Part shown: positions 33,601 to 46,300 of the stretch, in pieces
Layout of the letters: every line of letters starts with the position of its first letter
How positions within the stretch are numbered: the first letter of the stretch is position 1
NCBI RefSeq assembly: GCF_000801105.2
Contig: NC_079515.1
Location: forward strand, 6,634,001 to 6,698,000
Source of the DNA: Raphanus sativus
Lineage: Eukaryota > Streptophyta > Magnoliopsida > Brassicales > Brassicaceae
Direction of reading: 5' to 3'
Length of the DNA: 64,000 nt
The notes under the pieces: generated by a model
Seen by the model: the letters and a program-made list of their open reading frames with translations, nothing else
What the model was told of the DNA's origin: nothing
Database searches by the model: none
Translations under genes and position numbers: made by a program

Positions 33601-36600
33601 ATGTCTTGGGACGATGGTACGCACGCAAAGGTGAAGAAAGTTCATATTACATATGATGACGTCATCTACTCAATCCAGGTCACGTACGGAACCGCACCTC
33701 AAGCCCCGCTTCGTGGCTCTGTTGGGCCCATGTCTGCCGAGGTTAGTTGAAAGAGTAGCAAACAAATGTCTTTTTTATTGTCAGTTCTGTAACACAATTA
33801 ACTGAACTTTTCTTACATAACCAATAATAGTTCACCTTGGAATCGAACGAGTACATAACGGCTCTTTCTGATTACGCGCTGAGCACGCAAGACGTTATAA
33901 CGTCGTTGACTTTCAAAACGAACAAGAAGACGTATGGACCTTATGGAAACAAATATGGTTATCAGATTTCTGCTGCTCATGAGAAAATCGGAAAACAAAT
34001 CGCCGGTTTTCATGGTACCGAAGGCAAAATTCTCAACTCCATTGACGTTCACTACGCTCCAATACCCACTGGCACCGGCGGTTCAGAGGCTCAAAAGTTG
34101 GATGCCGAGGGTGGAGCGTCTGGAGCTGTGTGGGACGATGGTGCTCACGACAACGTTAAAAAGGTCTCTGTTGGACAAGGCCAAGATGGTATAGCAGCTG
34201 TCAAGTTTGAATACAGAAATGGTTCTCAAGTTGTTATTGGAGCTGACCGTGGGACACCAACATTGCTTGGATACGAAGAGGTACGTACGTTAAAACCGAT
34301 ATGTACTAGAGTTTCCCTTTTTTTCTCAAAAAACTAGATAATTGTATACCACTTCATGCGGACTATTATATATCCAACTATAATTCTAATTTTAAGATAT
34401 TTTTAGTTTTTATATAAATTCTATAATTAGTTTCAAATATTGGTTAATCAAAAATATAATCTGACCTTTTATAACAAAGCAATTTAGATTATGGTTTGGT
34501 ACTTGCAAATATTTATTCTATCGTCAAACCATACATGTAAAAAGAATTATCATCGTAACAACCTAAAAAAGTTTTATTAATATTTTAAAATAACATAAAA
34601 GATAAATCTACAAAATAAAATAATAATTACCAATTATCAATGAAACCTATGAAAGCAAATTCATCTTCATCAAATAATAGTATATATGATTAAACATTCT
34701 TCTTTTTTTATGATTCCTACCAACATTAGTTTAATTGCATTCTATGTGAATTTCCTCTAATACCGACTAACAAAATCTACAATAACTAAAACATAATTCT
34801 ATTCAAATAAAACCTTATAAACTAAAAATAATATATATGTCTAGTAAAACCTTATATACTTTTATATATCTAATAAAAGCTGGAAATTTTTAATTATAAC
34901 GGCAAGAAAATGTATTCTTTAACTCATAACTTTTGATTGGTAAGATGATGTTAATGAAACCTATAACAATATATAAATCTTCCATGACATAAAAAGAAGA
35001 ATAAAATAATAAAAATATTATATGATTTAATATTACATAAGTAAATATGAACATAATTATAAAATTATTAATAAATTTTTATAATACCCATTAATAACTA
35101 TCCTGAATGTATTGAAAAATATTTATTAATTAATCACTAAAATTGTTTAAAAACAAACAATTCAAAAATTATTTATTAGAACTAATTACATGACCTCAAA
35201 TTATAAGAAAAATATAACAAATAAGCTTCTAAAATTAATAAAAACATGATAAATAATCTTTATTTTTTTATGACTCCTACAAACATTAGTTTAATTTCAT
35301 TTTATATGAATTTCCTTTTAATTAAAGTTTATAGCTAGTAACACCTATTAACAAAATCTACAATAATTAAAAATATAATTCTATTTAACTAGATTGTTAT
35401 AAACTAAAATTAATAAATTATATATGTCTAGTAAAAGCTGATTTTAAAATTATGACAGTAAAGATTGTATTCTCTGGACTCATAGTTTTAGCTTGGTAAA
35501 TTAATGTTAATGAAACTCATAATACTATATAACTTTTCCATGACATAAAAGAGAAGAAATTAAGTTTTCTTTCGAAATAATAAATAAAGAAAAAATATTA
35601 TCTGATTTAATATAATTAAAGTAAACATAAGATGGACATAAATATAAATTATTGCTTAATTTTGACAATACATGTGAATAATTATCTTTAATATAATGAA
35701 AATGTTTATTAAATAATCACTATAATCTTTTAAAACTAAAAATTAAAAAATATTTATTTTATTAAAACTAATGACTTAACTTAAAACTATAATAAATAAT
35801 CTTCTAAATATTAATAAAACATGACAAATAAAAATAACATATAATTATAGAGAACATGACAAGTAAGTAAAATATAACAACTAAGCTTCTAAAACTAATA
35901 AAAACATGAAAAATAAATAGAATGACCTAAAATTATAGAGAACATGAAAAGTAAACAAAACATGAGAAATAAACTTTCTTTTTCGATGATTCCTATGAAC
36001 ATTAATGTAAATGCATTTTCTATGAATTTTCTCTTCATCTGAATATAGTAATACCTATTAACAAAATCTGAAAAAAATAAAAACATAATTCTATTTAACA
36101 AAAACCTTATAAACTAAAATTAATAAATTATATATGTTGAGCAAAAGCTGATTTTTAGTTGTAACATCAATAGATTGTATTTTTGGACTCATAGCTTTTG
36201 ATTGGTAAAGTAATGTTAATGAAAATCCACAATACTACATAACTCTTCCCTGATATAAAAGAGAAGAAAGCTTCCTTTTTCAAAAGAATAAATAATGAAA
36301 AAAAAAATTATATGATTGAGTATTATTAAATTTAACATAAGATGAGCATAGCTATAAAATTATTGCTTAATTTGATAATACTGTAAATAATTATCTTGAA
36401 TATAATGAAAAAAAATTATTAACTAATCACTAAAAAAATTTAAAACTAAAATTCAAAAAAAAATATTTATTAAAACTAATGACTCAACCTAAAATCATGA
36501 AAATGTAATAAATAAAATTATAAAAATTAATAAAAACTTCACAAATAAGAAATAAAATTATGAAGAACATGACAAGTAAGCAAAAGATAACAAAAAACTT

Positions 36601-39600
36601 CTAAAAACTAATAAAACATGACAAATAAACAAAATAACTTACAATAATAGAAAACATGAAAAGTAAACAAAATAACTTCTCAATAATAGTATAGATAGAT
36701 TTTTGTGAAAAAACTAGTCTAAATATATATTTTTACGCCTTCCTCTTGTGCAGTTTGAGCTTGCATCTGATGAATACATAACCATCGTGGAAGGTTACTA
36801 CGACAAAATCTTAGGAAGTGATGGCCTGACGAGTCTCACTTTCCATACTAACAAGAATACATATGGTCCGTATGGTCTCCAAGGTAGCACACACTTTGAC
36901 ATCAAGGCGGAAGGTTACAAGATAACAGGGTTCCATGGTCGAGCTGGTGATACTATCACTGCTATTGGAGTTTACTTGGCTCCAGTAGGTACCATCCCCT
37001 TGACTCCTGCAGAACCAACCGAGAAGCTAGAAGATGGAAGAACGACATGGGATGATGGCGTTTACGACAAAGTGAAAAAGGTCTTTATAGGACTAGGCCA
37101 AGATGGTATAGCATCTGTCAAGTTTGAATACATAAATGGTTCTCAAGTGGTTTATGGAGTTGAACATGGGACACCAACATTGCCTGGATTCGAGGAGGTA
37201 CGTTAAAACAAATATATAATATAGCTCTAACAAGCCTCCTTTATATTTTCTCTTTTGATAAGAACACAAGCAAAGGTAGTATCTTTTTTTTTGGTCAAAT
37301 CAATGGTAGTATCTAAGACGGTTTTCTGGACAATAAAAAAAAGTAGAAATTAACAGAAAGCTGTAAAAGAAGGAAGAGATGAGAGACGATCAGACAACTC
37401 TCTTATTAACAAGAGACCCATAAAAATTCTTGAGGACCACTTAAGCATCTGTCATTTTATTACTTGCTTAATTTTGTCTTTGATTCGAAAATAAATTAGA
37501 TAATTAAACTGTATAAAGAGTATTATTATTCTGCTTACGTCGAAACGCTGGTCACGCAAAATGTTTTAACGACGTTAACTTTTACAACGAACAAGAAGAT
37601 TTATGGACCTTACGGAAACAAATCTGGTTTCGAGATTATTGTTCCTGAGGAAACCGGAAAACAGATAGCCGGTTTTCATGGTATCAGCGGAAATGTTCTC
37701 AACACTCTAGGCGGTTACCACGCTCCCATTCCCATACCCCCGACTAAAAAAATGGATGCAGAAGGTGGGACAGGTGGGACGGCATGGGACGACGGATACG
37801 ATCACGATGGGGTGACAAAAATATACGTAAGAACCGGTGGGGCGGGGGTTCAATACGTTAAGTTCGATTATGTGAAAGCTGGACAACCGCAACAAGGAAC
37901 CCTCCACGGTGTGCACGGTAGTAGAGGTTTAACACGAGAGGTAAGCCAATAAGGTTTGATCTAGTGTTTTTTTTTAATAACACTAGGAGGATTTTCTTGT
38001 ACTGACATTGTGAACCACTACAGATTGTGATTAACTATCCGGACGAGCATCTGGTTTCAGTCGAGGGTTGGTATGATTCCTCCAATATCATCTTGGGAAT
38101 CCAGTTTAAAACTAACAAGAAGACTTCTGATTACCTCGGCTTTGAGTTCGATGGTACTGGTACTGAATTTAATCTCCAAGTTCAAAACAAAATCATCGGG
38201 TTTCACGGTTTCTCCAGCAACCACCTCCATTCCATTGGAGCTTATTTCGTTCCGTTACCCTCGACCACCACCACCATTCCTATTGTTCCCTTGAAGAAGC
38301 TTGGAACTAAGTGGGACGACAGTGCTCACGAAAAAGTGAAAAAGGTCTTTGTAGGACTAGGCCAAGATGGTATAGCAGCTGTCAAGTTTGAATACATAAA
38401 TGGTTCTCAAGTTGTTATTGGAGTTGAACATGGGAAACCAACATTGCTTGGATTCGAGGAGGTACGTTAAAACAAAATATATAGTAACACTCCAAGAAAT
38501 GAGTTTTATAGTAATGCGTTGAACTTTTGTTTTTTCTAATATATATACATTATTATAAATAGTTCACTTTGGGATCGTACGAGTACATAACGGCTCTTTC
38601 TGCTTACACCAAAACGCTGAACACCCAAGATATTGTAACGTCGTTGACTTTCACAACGAACAAGAAGACTTATGGACCTTATGGAAATAAATCTGGTTTC
38701 CAGTTTTCTTTTCCGGAGGAGTCCGGAAAACAGCTCGCCGGTTTTCATGGTACGAGCGACAATGTTCTCAACTCCATCGAGGTTCACTACGCTCCCATAC
38801 CCGCCGTTCAAAAATTGGATGCACAAGGTGGCACTGGTGGAACGGAATGGGACGATGGATCTGATCACGACGGCGTGACAAATATAACCGTAAGAATTAA
38901 CTGGCTTGGCATTCAATACGTAAGGTTCGACTATGTGAAAGATGGACAACCGAAAAACGGTGGCCAACACGGTGGGAAAAGTGGTAGAGGTCACCCGCTA
39001 GATGTAAGCTACGAAGGTTTAATCGAGTTTGTCTTTTTTATTTTTTTCTAGATTTCTTTTTTTTTTTGTATTGACATTGTGAACCACTGCAGGTTGTGAT
39101 TAACCATCCGGACGAGCATCTGGTTTCAGTCGAGGGTTGGTATGATTCCTCCAATACCATCATGGGAATCCAGTTCAAAACTAACCAGAAGACTTCTGAT
39201 TACATGGGCTCTGGATTCAATGAGGATACTGGTACTAAATTTATCCTCCAAGTTCAAGACAAGAAGATCATCGGGTTTCACGGTTTCAACGCAGGCTATC
39301 TCAATTCCATTGGAGCTTATTTCGCTCCGTTATCCTTCACCACCGCCATTCCTATTGTTCCCTCGAAGAAGCTTGGGACTAAGTGGGACGATGGTGCTTA
39401 CAAAAAAGTTACAAAGGTCTTCGTAGGACTAGGCGAAGATGGTATAGCAGCTGTCAAATTTGACTACATAAATGATTCTTATAGGGTTTATGGAGTTGAA
39501 CGCGGGAAACCAACATTGCTTGGATTCGAGGAGGTACGTTAAAACAAAATATATAAGGTCCGATTGGTAATGACTGTAGCTTTAAAAATTTTGCTGTAGA

Positions 39601-40727
39601 AAAAAAGCTGTAGATTTTTTGCTTTGCCTTTGGCTTTAGATTTTATTGCTTTAGATTTTATGGAAAGATGAAAAAAAATGATTTGAATATTTGGCTTTAG
39701 AAAGCACTTACAGAGCTGTAGATTATTTTCGGAGCTGTGATTTTTAAAAAGTCATTAAAATTTGATTGTTGTAAATTTGATACTTTAGAAATAAATGGTG
39801 TTATGGACAGCACATACAACCGGTACCAATCACACCCATAATATCATTCCAAGAAACCTCCTTTATATATTTTTTATAGTAATGCGTTGAACTTTTGTTT
39901 TTTTCTAATATATATATATTAAATAGTTCACTTTGGAATCGTACGAGTACATAACGGCTCTTTCTGGTTACACCAAAACGCTGAGCATGCAAGATGTTGT
40001 AACGTCGTTGACTTTCACAACGAACATGAAGACTTATGGACCTTATGGAAATAAATCTGGTTTCCTGTTTTCTTTTCCGGAGGAGACCGGAAAACAGATA
40101 GCCGGTTTTCATGGTACGAGCGACAATGTTCTCAACTCCATCGACGTTCACTACGCTCCCATTCCTAGACTCGTCGTTCAAAGATTGAATGCACAAGGTG
40201 GCACTGGTGGAACGGAATGGGACGATGGATCTGATCACGACGGCGTAACAAATATATATGTAAGATCAAACATGTATGGCATTCAATACGTAAGGTTCGA
40301 CTATGCGAAAGCTGGACAACAGAAACAAGGAGACCACCACGGTGGCAGTACTGGTAGTAGAGAATCAGAGAGAGAGGTAAGGTTAAATGGAACTTGTCTT
40401 TTTCTTTTTCTCTAGGATGATGACATCGTGATCTAACTGCAGATTGTGATTAACCATCCGGACGAGCAAGTGGTTTCCGTCGAGGGTTGGTATGATCCTA
40501 CCAATGTCATCTGCCGAATGCGATTCAGAACTAACCAAAAGATTTATGATATCTTGGAAATTGTATCCAATGGTAGTAATCCTACTAAATTTACTCTCAA
40601 AGTTCAAGACAAGAAGATCATCGGGTTTCATGGTTTCTCCAGCAACCAGCTCAATTCCATTGGAGCTTATTTCGCTCCGTTATCCTCCGCCACCACCCCT
40701 CCTATCGTTAACCCCGAAGGAGCTTGA
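33601..40727 (+). CDS. Myrosinase-binding-protein-like lectin with up to eight jacalin domains
   Basis: Exons: 33601-33741, 33831-34280, 36754-37197, (37527-37940, damaged), 38024-38461, 38563-39003, 39093-39533, 39927-40376 and 40443-40727. All are phase 0. The start [20 protein letters not shown] is the N-terminus typical of Brassicaceae myrosinase-binding proteins. Without exon 4 the product is about 1029 residues with seven domains. The C-half types alternate: A (FTLES.EYITALS) and B ([17 protein letters not shown]), with one C-type ([14 protein letters not shown]) in exon 3. Odd domains lack the GG loop. Only domain 2 has both GG and a GxxxD motif (GRAGD). The stop comes soon after the last full domain (NPEGA-stop). 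The protein is presumably cytosolic or vacuolar in myrosin-type cells, binding myrosinase complexes; that role is inferred from the family. There is no signal peptide. Confidence 0.8.
34334..36695 (-). mobile_element. Helitron (reverse orientation) in intron 2 of the eight-domain gene
   Basis: The left border A|CTAGATAATTGTATACC, then ACTTCATGCGG, is the reverse complement of a Helitron 3' end; the element at 51174-51743 gives CTAGTTGATGTACCGC in the same position. The right border AATAATAGTATAGA|T is the reverse complement of the 5' end TCTATACTATTATT. There is no target duplication and the host site is A|T. The matching intron of the first lectin gene (615-734) is 120 bp and shows the empty site. 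Inside, a 560-720-bp unit with TATGATTCCTACCAACATTA recurs at about 34709, 35270 and 35985. It is non-coding. Confidence 0.75.
37527..37940 (+). other. Damaged exon 4 of the eight-domain gene: 3' splice site deleted
   Basis: The exon body is open (GCTTACGTCGAAACGCTGG... to CGAGAG|GTAAGC) and nearly identical to exon 4 of the six-domain gene (53775-54227). The sequence that should hold the acceptor and the first 15-17 codons is missing: GAGTATTATTATT joins directly to CTGCTTACG. The paralog has about 120 bp between those points. No AG acceptor replaces it. Exon skipping would keep the frame. Confidence 0.8.
39557..39838. mobile_element. 282-bp MITE in intron 7 of the eight-domain gene
   Basis: The ends are GGTCCGATTGGTAATG and, reverse complemented, TGGGTGTGATTGGTACC, flanked by TAA on both sides. 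This is consistent with a PIF/Harbinger-type insertion. The interior repeats GCTGTAGATT/GGCTTTAGA motifs. Homologous introns at 38462 and 54746 lack it. Confidence 0.65.
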
Positions 40728-41004
40728 AGCTAAGGGTGGTGAGTCTGATTCGTAAATTTGGAGACCATGTCCTGTTCCAACTGATAGTTGAGATCTTGAA
40801 TTTGTGGTCTCTCTCTTGATGATAATTGAACAGTTCGCTTTGAATAAGCTGATTCTACTTCTCTTTTTTTTTCTGTTTGTTTCATCTTCTCCTCAATTGT
40901 TTAAGTTTTTTCTTTGTGTTATCTATATTACTCTTTTGATGGATTTTTATTCATTTTAATAACGGAAGTTCGTTCCAATTGATTTATATCTTGACTTTTA
41001 TATC
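40728..41004 (+). other. 3' UTR region of the eight-domain gene
   Basis: It matches the 3' region of the six-domain gene (55690-55930), but the poly(A) signal reads AATAAC here (40957) instead of AATAAA. That single change could shift or weaken polyadenylation. Confidence 0.5.
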
Positions 41005-41717
41005 TTGACTCGTGCGACCACACGTATATTAATTTTCTATTTTAATTTTTATTTATTTATATTAAATGATGTATTTGTGATATTTGATCATTTTTACAAT
41101 GACTAAACTATGGGTGAGTATTTGGATACCCAATCGAGGTTAAAACCTATTCGGGTTTAAGATTTTCGAGTTTAAAGATTCCAACTATATTCGGGTATTT
41201 ATAAATTTTGTTTCCTGTTCGATTTGGATCTTTGCGGGTTCGGATAACCCGTTTAAATTATTTTAAAATTTTCAAAATTAATATATACTTTAAATTTCTC
41301 TAAATTTAAAAATAAAAATAATATAACATATAAATTTGAGTAATGTAAGTCAAAATACCTAAATTAAAATTAAAAGCATGTTTAACTTGGATATTTGGAT
41401 GGCGAATAAATTTATATTTTAAGTATCTTTGGTTTTTTGATTATTGTTTATCTACTTTAGATGTTTACTTTTGACTATTTTTTATATTTCAAATATTTTA
41501 GACAACTTTAATATAACTTATATCTTCGATATTAACTCTAAAAATAGCTAAGATATTCAAGTGTATAAATATAATTCAAATACATTCGAATATCCAAAAT
41601 ATTTCATTCGGATCAGGTTTGGTTCTAGTTCTCTAGATACCAAAATAGTAAATCTGTTTGGATATTTATCCAGTTTTGGTTCAAATTTGGTAATATTTTT
41701 TCATTTAGATTTGTTAA
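41005..41717. other. Decayed element sequence
   Basis: A CGTGCGACCACACG hairpin near 41010 resembles a reversed Helitron 3' terminus. From about 41100, GGATACCC, TTCGGGTTTAAG and similar phrases look like an eroded hAT-type non-autonomous element. There is no gene. Confidence 0.35.
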
Positions 41718-42640
41718 ATGAAGAGTTAATAGCATAATTTTCATGAATTGTTTGTCCAATAAAAATGTATTTTTGGAAGCTGATAAAATAAACTATTTGA
41801 CATTGATATAATGGAGAAGTGAATGGAGTGTATTTAATTCAAATTTAATTTATGAAAACATATTAATCTAAGTGAAAAAGACAAAGCTTTAAAATATGTA
41901 GTATTATTTAATTTTCAGTGGCATGGTAGTTTAAATAAGTGTGAAAATTAAGGGACAATTTTAAATGGTACTTCTCTTTTAGTAATATAGATGAAGAGAT
42001 GATATTATAATTTTCATGAATTGTTTACCCAGTAAAAATGTAATTTTGAAGCTGATAAAATAAATACTTTTGACACATATTTAATGTAGAAGTGATTGAA
42101 GTGTATTTAATTAAAATTTAATTTAGAAAAACATATTAGTCTAAGTAGAAAAGACAAAGCTTTAAAATAGGTAGTATTATTTAACTCTCAATGGCATGGC
42201 AGTGTAAATAAGTATGAAAATTAATGGGCAATTTTAAATGGTACTTCTTTTTTAATAATATAGATAAGATGAAGAGTCGATATTATAATTTTCATGAATT
42301 TTTTGTCCAATAAAACTGTATTTTTGAAGCTGATAAAATAAATACTTTCGACATTGATTCAATGGAGAATTTAATGGAGTGTATTTAATTCAAATTTAAT
42401 TTAGTAAAACATATTAATCTAAGTGGAAAAGACAAGACTTTAAAATATGAAATTAAGGGAAAATTTTAAATGATACTTCTCTTTTTAATAATATAGATGA
42501 AGAGTTAATATTATAATTTTCATGAATTATTTGTCCAATAAAAATATAATTTTTGAAGCTGATAAAATAAATAATTTTGACATTGATTAACGGAGAAGTG
42601 AATTGATTGTATTTAATTCAAATTTAATTTAGAGTAGCTC
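41718..42640 (-). repeat. Four tandem 230-280-bp units, three ending in a Helitron 5' terminus
   Basis: Units begin ATGAAGAGTTAATAnnATAATT at about 41718, 41990, 42268 and 42497. Three end in GTACTTCTCTTTTTAATAATATAGA, which, reverse complemented, is the TCTATATTATTAAAAAGAGA 5' end of Brassicaceae Helitrons. Each unit contains TTTTCATGAATTGTTTGTCC and AAGCTGATAAAATAAA. Confidence 0.75.
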
Positions 42641-43397
42641 TATTTTAGAATTAGATTTGATCTAATAATATAACTTTATAATAGAATTACTTTAAAATAG
42701 AGAAATGTAATTATTTTACTCTATATATTTAGAATAAAATGGTTACATTCTTCTTGTTCAGTGAACAAAAATTTAAATCCAGGAGGAAGCCTCTGAAGAA
42801 ATGAAGCTTCTCGGATATACTAATTTCCAACCACAAAAGTGACCATGATGTTTTTTTTTGTAACATGTGACCATGATGTTTATATCTGAAAATTAATCAC
42901 ACAATTAGATTTTAACCCATCCTTCAGAAAACGGATATATTTTTTGTTTTACGTGTTCTTAAAAACTTAATTTTTATATTTGCATTTTAATCTTTTTTTT
43001 CTTTGTAATCATATTTGTATAAAATATTTTTTTTAATGAATAAAATATTTTAATAATTATATTAAAATAATTGGACAAAACCTATATCAATAGATCATAA
43101 TGTTGTTTTATTAGAATATATACGCTGGCCGATCTATCATTATGCAAACAACCTGCCCACTTTTTTCTGTAAGAACAGTAACCAAAATCATAATGCTTGC
43201 CCAACCTTATTTTTATATTAGGATACTTAGAATTTCGGTAGTCTAATCTTAGGTAATGAAATAAACCATGATTTTTTTAAAAAAAAGGAATAGGATATGT
43301 GGAATTTCTAATGGTATGAACATTATCATGTTTACAGTAATGCGAAAAGCAAAAATTTCAATGGAAACTATAAAGGATTTTTAGTATTTTAGATGAA
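42641..43397. other. AT-rich intergenic, no recognised feature
   Basis: No gene or clear repeat was found. There are many short poly(A) and poly(T) tracts. Confidence 0.5.
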
Positions 43398-46300
43398 TGG
43401 TAACAAAGATTAGCGGAGTTAAATTTGAGGATTTATTTTATAAGATTTTTAGTTGAATAGTCTTTTTACGATTTATCTTTAGTCGAGGGTTTTAATTACC
43501 AAAAATATAATTTTTAATTGAGTGCTTATACATTATGAACCTTTACGATTTGTAAACCTTTACAACTTATTTACAAATTCTTATACATTACTTTATCAAT
43601 TTTATAATCGATTAATAAACTTTATAAATATTTTAATACCTTACAAATATTTAAAAAGATTTCAAAATGATTTTATAATTCTTGTTACTTGTTAGGATAA
43701 AATGATACAAGATTATTCGTGCTACTACAGAAACATGAAATAACACTATAAAAATATGAAGTAATAAAATTTAAAGAATAATATATCAATATTCTTTTAT
43801 TGGTCTAGGACAAAAGTACGTTGTATTGGTTTAAAAATCAAAGAAAAAAATAATTCTGCATTATTTTTGGGGATAGAAAAAGTAGTGAGAAAAAAAAGAG
43901 ACATCTTCATCTTAGGTTTGTCGCTCTAAGATTTTTAGAAGATGTTTTAGGAAAATAGGATTTTGATTCCCTTTAAATACCATATTACCCTTAATTTAGT
44001 TTGAATTATAATTATAATTTATAATTTTTGTAATTGATTTTAAATGGTAAAATATTAAAAGGTTAATAAAATAAAAGTAGACAAAAAGAAAGACATGGGG
44101 TCGTCGTCTTCCATAACGATTTAGGGTTCAATAGAGAACCCTGACAGAGAGAAGAGAGATGAGGCAAAGAGAGATGAGAGATTGCAGGAGGAAGAACAGA
44201 CCGGTCTAAGTTCGTGCCATCGTCACCGGTCTGAATTCGTTTCCATCGTCATTGATCTGAGTTCGTCTCCACCGCCGGTTCGTCTCCATCGTCACTGGTC
44301 TCAAACAGGCCTTGATCCACATGTCGATTTCTGAGAATTTGTTTCTTCTTCTACTGATTATAGGGTTCAAATTTACTTGTTTCCATTCCAGATTTCTTGT
44401 TAGGGTTTCATTGCATCTCCTCATCTCCGTCACACCTCGTTCTCTCTCTCGTCTCCGGTGGCAAGGCGGAGCAGCGTCGAAGGCGGTTCTCATTGGTGGA
44501 TTCTAGCAAAGGGCAAGCAATGGTTCGAGATTTGGTATTCTCTTGTGTAAGTTAATTCTCTTTTCTTTCTACTTAGTTATCTCTCTACTTAAAAGCTTAA
44601 AATTATTTGGTTCATTAGACTGTTATGAGACTATGCTGAAAAAGGTCTCAGCTTGATTTGCTTTTCTTCTTTCTTTGTCTTTTGGCTACCTTTGAAGATT
44701 GTTGTTGGTGGAAGGCACAAGTATTTGATCAATGGTAAGCTTGCTCAACCAATTTAAGTTCAGAAACTTTTCCACTCACTGCAACTTAACGTCAACAATT
44801 ATTATATTACCAAGGTCTTGAACATGAAACCTCCAGGTTGATCTTATCGGTCTGTACAAGGTAAGAGATTGTGTTTGTTTTATTAGGAGCTAAGTTCTCA
44901 CTGATTAGCACTTGTTGAATAAATTTTATTATAATAATAACAATGAAAAAGGTGTTTATGTGCAGCAAGAAAGAATGGTGAAAGAAACTATTATTGACTC
45001 ATTGTTGGAGATTAACTACGGAAGACGTTTGAGGATCGTGAGCATGAGGTATATACTTAACCTTTACATAATGACTTTAAATTATTCGTTCTCAGTTTGA
45101 CATTTCTTTTGAGTTAATAATTTTAACTTTGATTTCAACATATCAAAGCTTGTTCTTGATAGAGCATTCTACCACACTTGAACCTCTTTATGTTTTGGTT
45201 TATTTATATCTCATGTGTTTTGTTGATCGGGCTTGGAGGTATTTAACCTTTCGTTGATCTGGATGGTAGTTGATGCTTCTACTTAATGGCAAGGATGCTG
45301 ATTAAAAATATTTTGTATCTTCATATTCTTATGTAACTCTGTTTCAGCTGCTAAGACGAGGTAGTAAAAGCGTGGTCGTTAGCCTCAGGGACATTAGGTT
45401 TAGAGGGTGTGTGACTGGAAGACGGCGACGTTAGAGAACTCGTTATTACGGCGTCGGTCGTGGTGTGGTGCGGGCGTAAGGAGATAGAACTTTAGGTATA
45501 GAATTTTGTGTATAGGTTCATTTTTTTTTTGAAAAGAAGTTTGTAAACAATTTCGATATATAAATTTTAAAAATATATTTTTATTTTTTTAATAATGCTA
45601 TAATAACAATTGTTTTCTGCTATTAGAAGTTATACAATTGCACAACTAATAAAATGCTATCGAACTGGTACTTTAACATAGCACAAGCTAAACAGAGTAG
45701 TAGTTTCTAATAGAATCATTCGAAACAGAGTAGTAGTTTCCAATGGAATCATTCGACCACACCTGTCTTTGTCTACCATGAAACTTCACTCGTCGCTGGA
45801 ACTAGACATCTATTCACCATATTTAACGTATATTAGAATCATGTTGATAAAGAGAAGAGAGAAAAGAGAAGAGAGAAGAGAAGATATGGTAGTGAATAAG
45901 AGATAAACACAAAGAACACAGAGAAGGGGATCGTGGAGGAGAAAAATGTGGGATATCAAGAAAATTTTTTCAAGATTTTTAGTGTAGATTTAGGAAACAT
46001 CTAAAACCGAAAATGGAAATTTCCATATTTTTTGGATTTGCCTAGAATATGCAATATACCTAACTCAGAACACAATACAACACATGCAACACCTATTTTT
46101 CCTTAGGCGTCATATAAGATAAAAGGTAGAAGAGTCTATGACACAACATCTAAGTTAGGTACAACATAGAATTCAGGCTATATATCGTTATATATCTGCT
46201 GGTACATTGAAGACATATTGCTAGATTGTGACGCAACTAATTCTAGCTCAGATATAAAGTAGAAGAAACTTTAGTTTACGATATATACCCAAGATATATC

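Noticed and set aside
34328..36717. 10-bp direct repeats AAAAAACTAG around the large insertion in intron 2
   Set aside because: They look like a target duplication, but the borders A|CTAG and TATAGA|T with the empty intron at 615-734 fit a Helitron without duplication better. The second AAAAAACTAG belongs to the original intron (GTGAAAAAAAAAATAG in the paralog).
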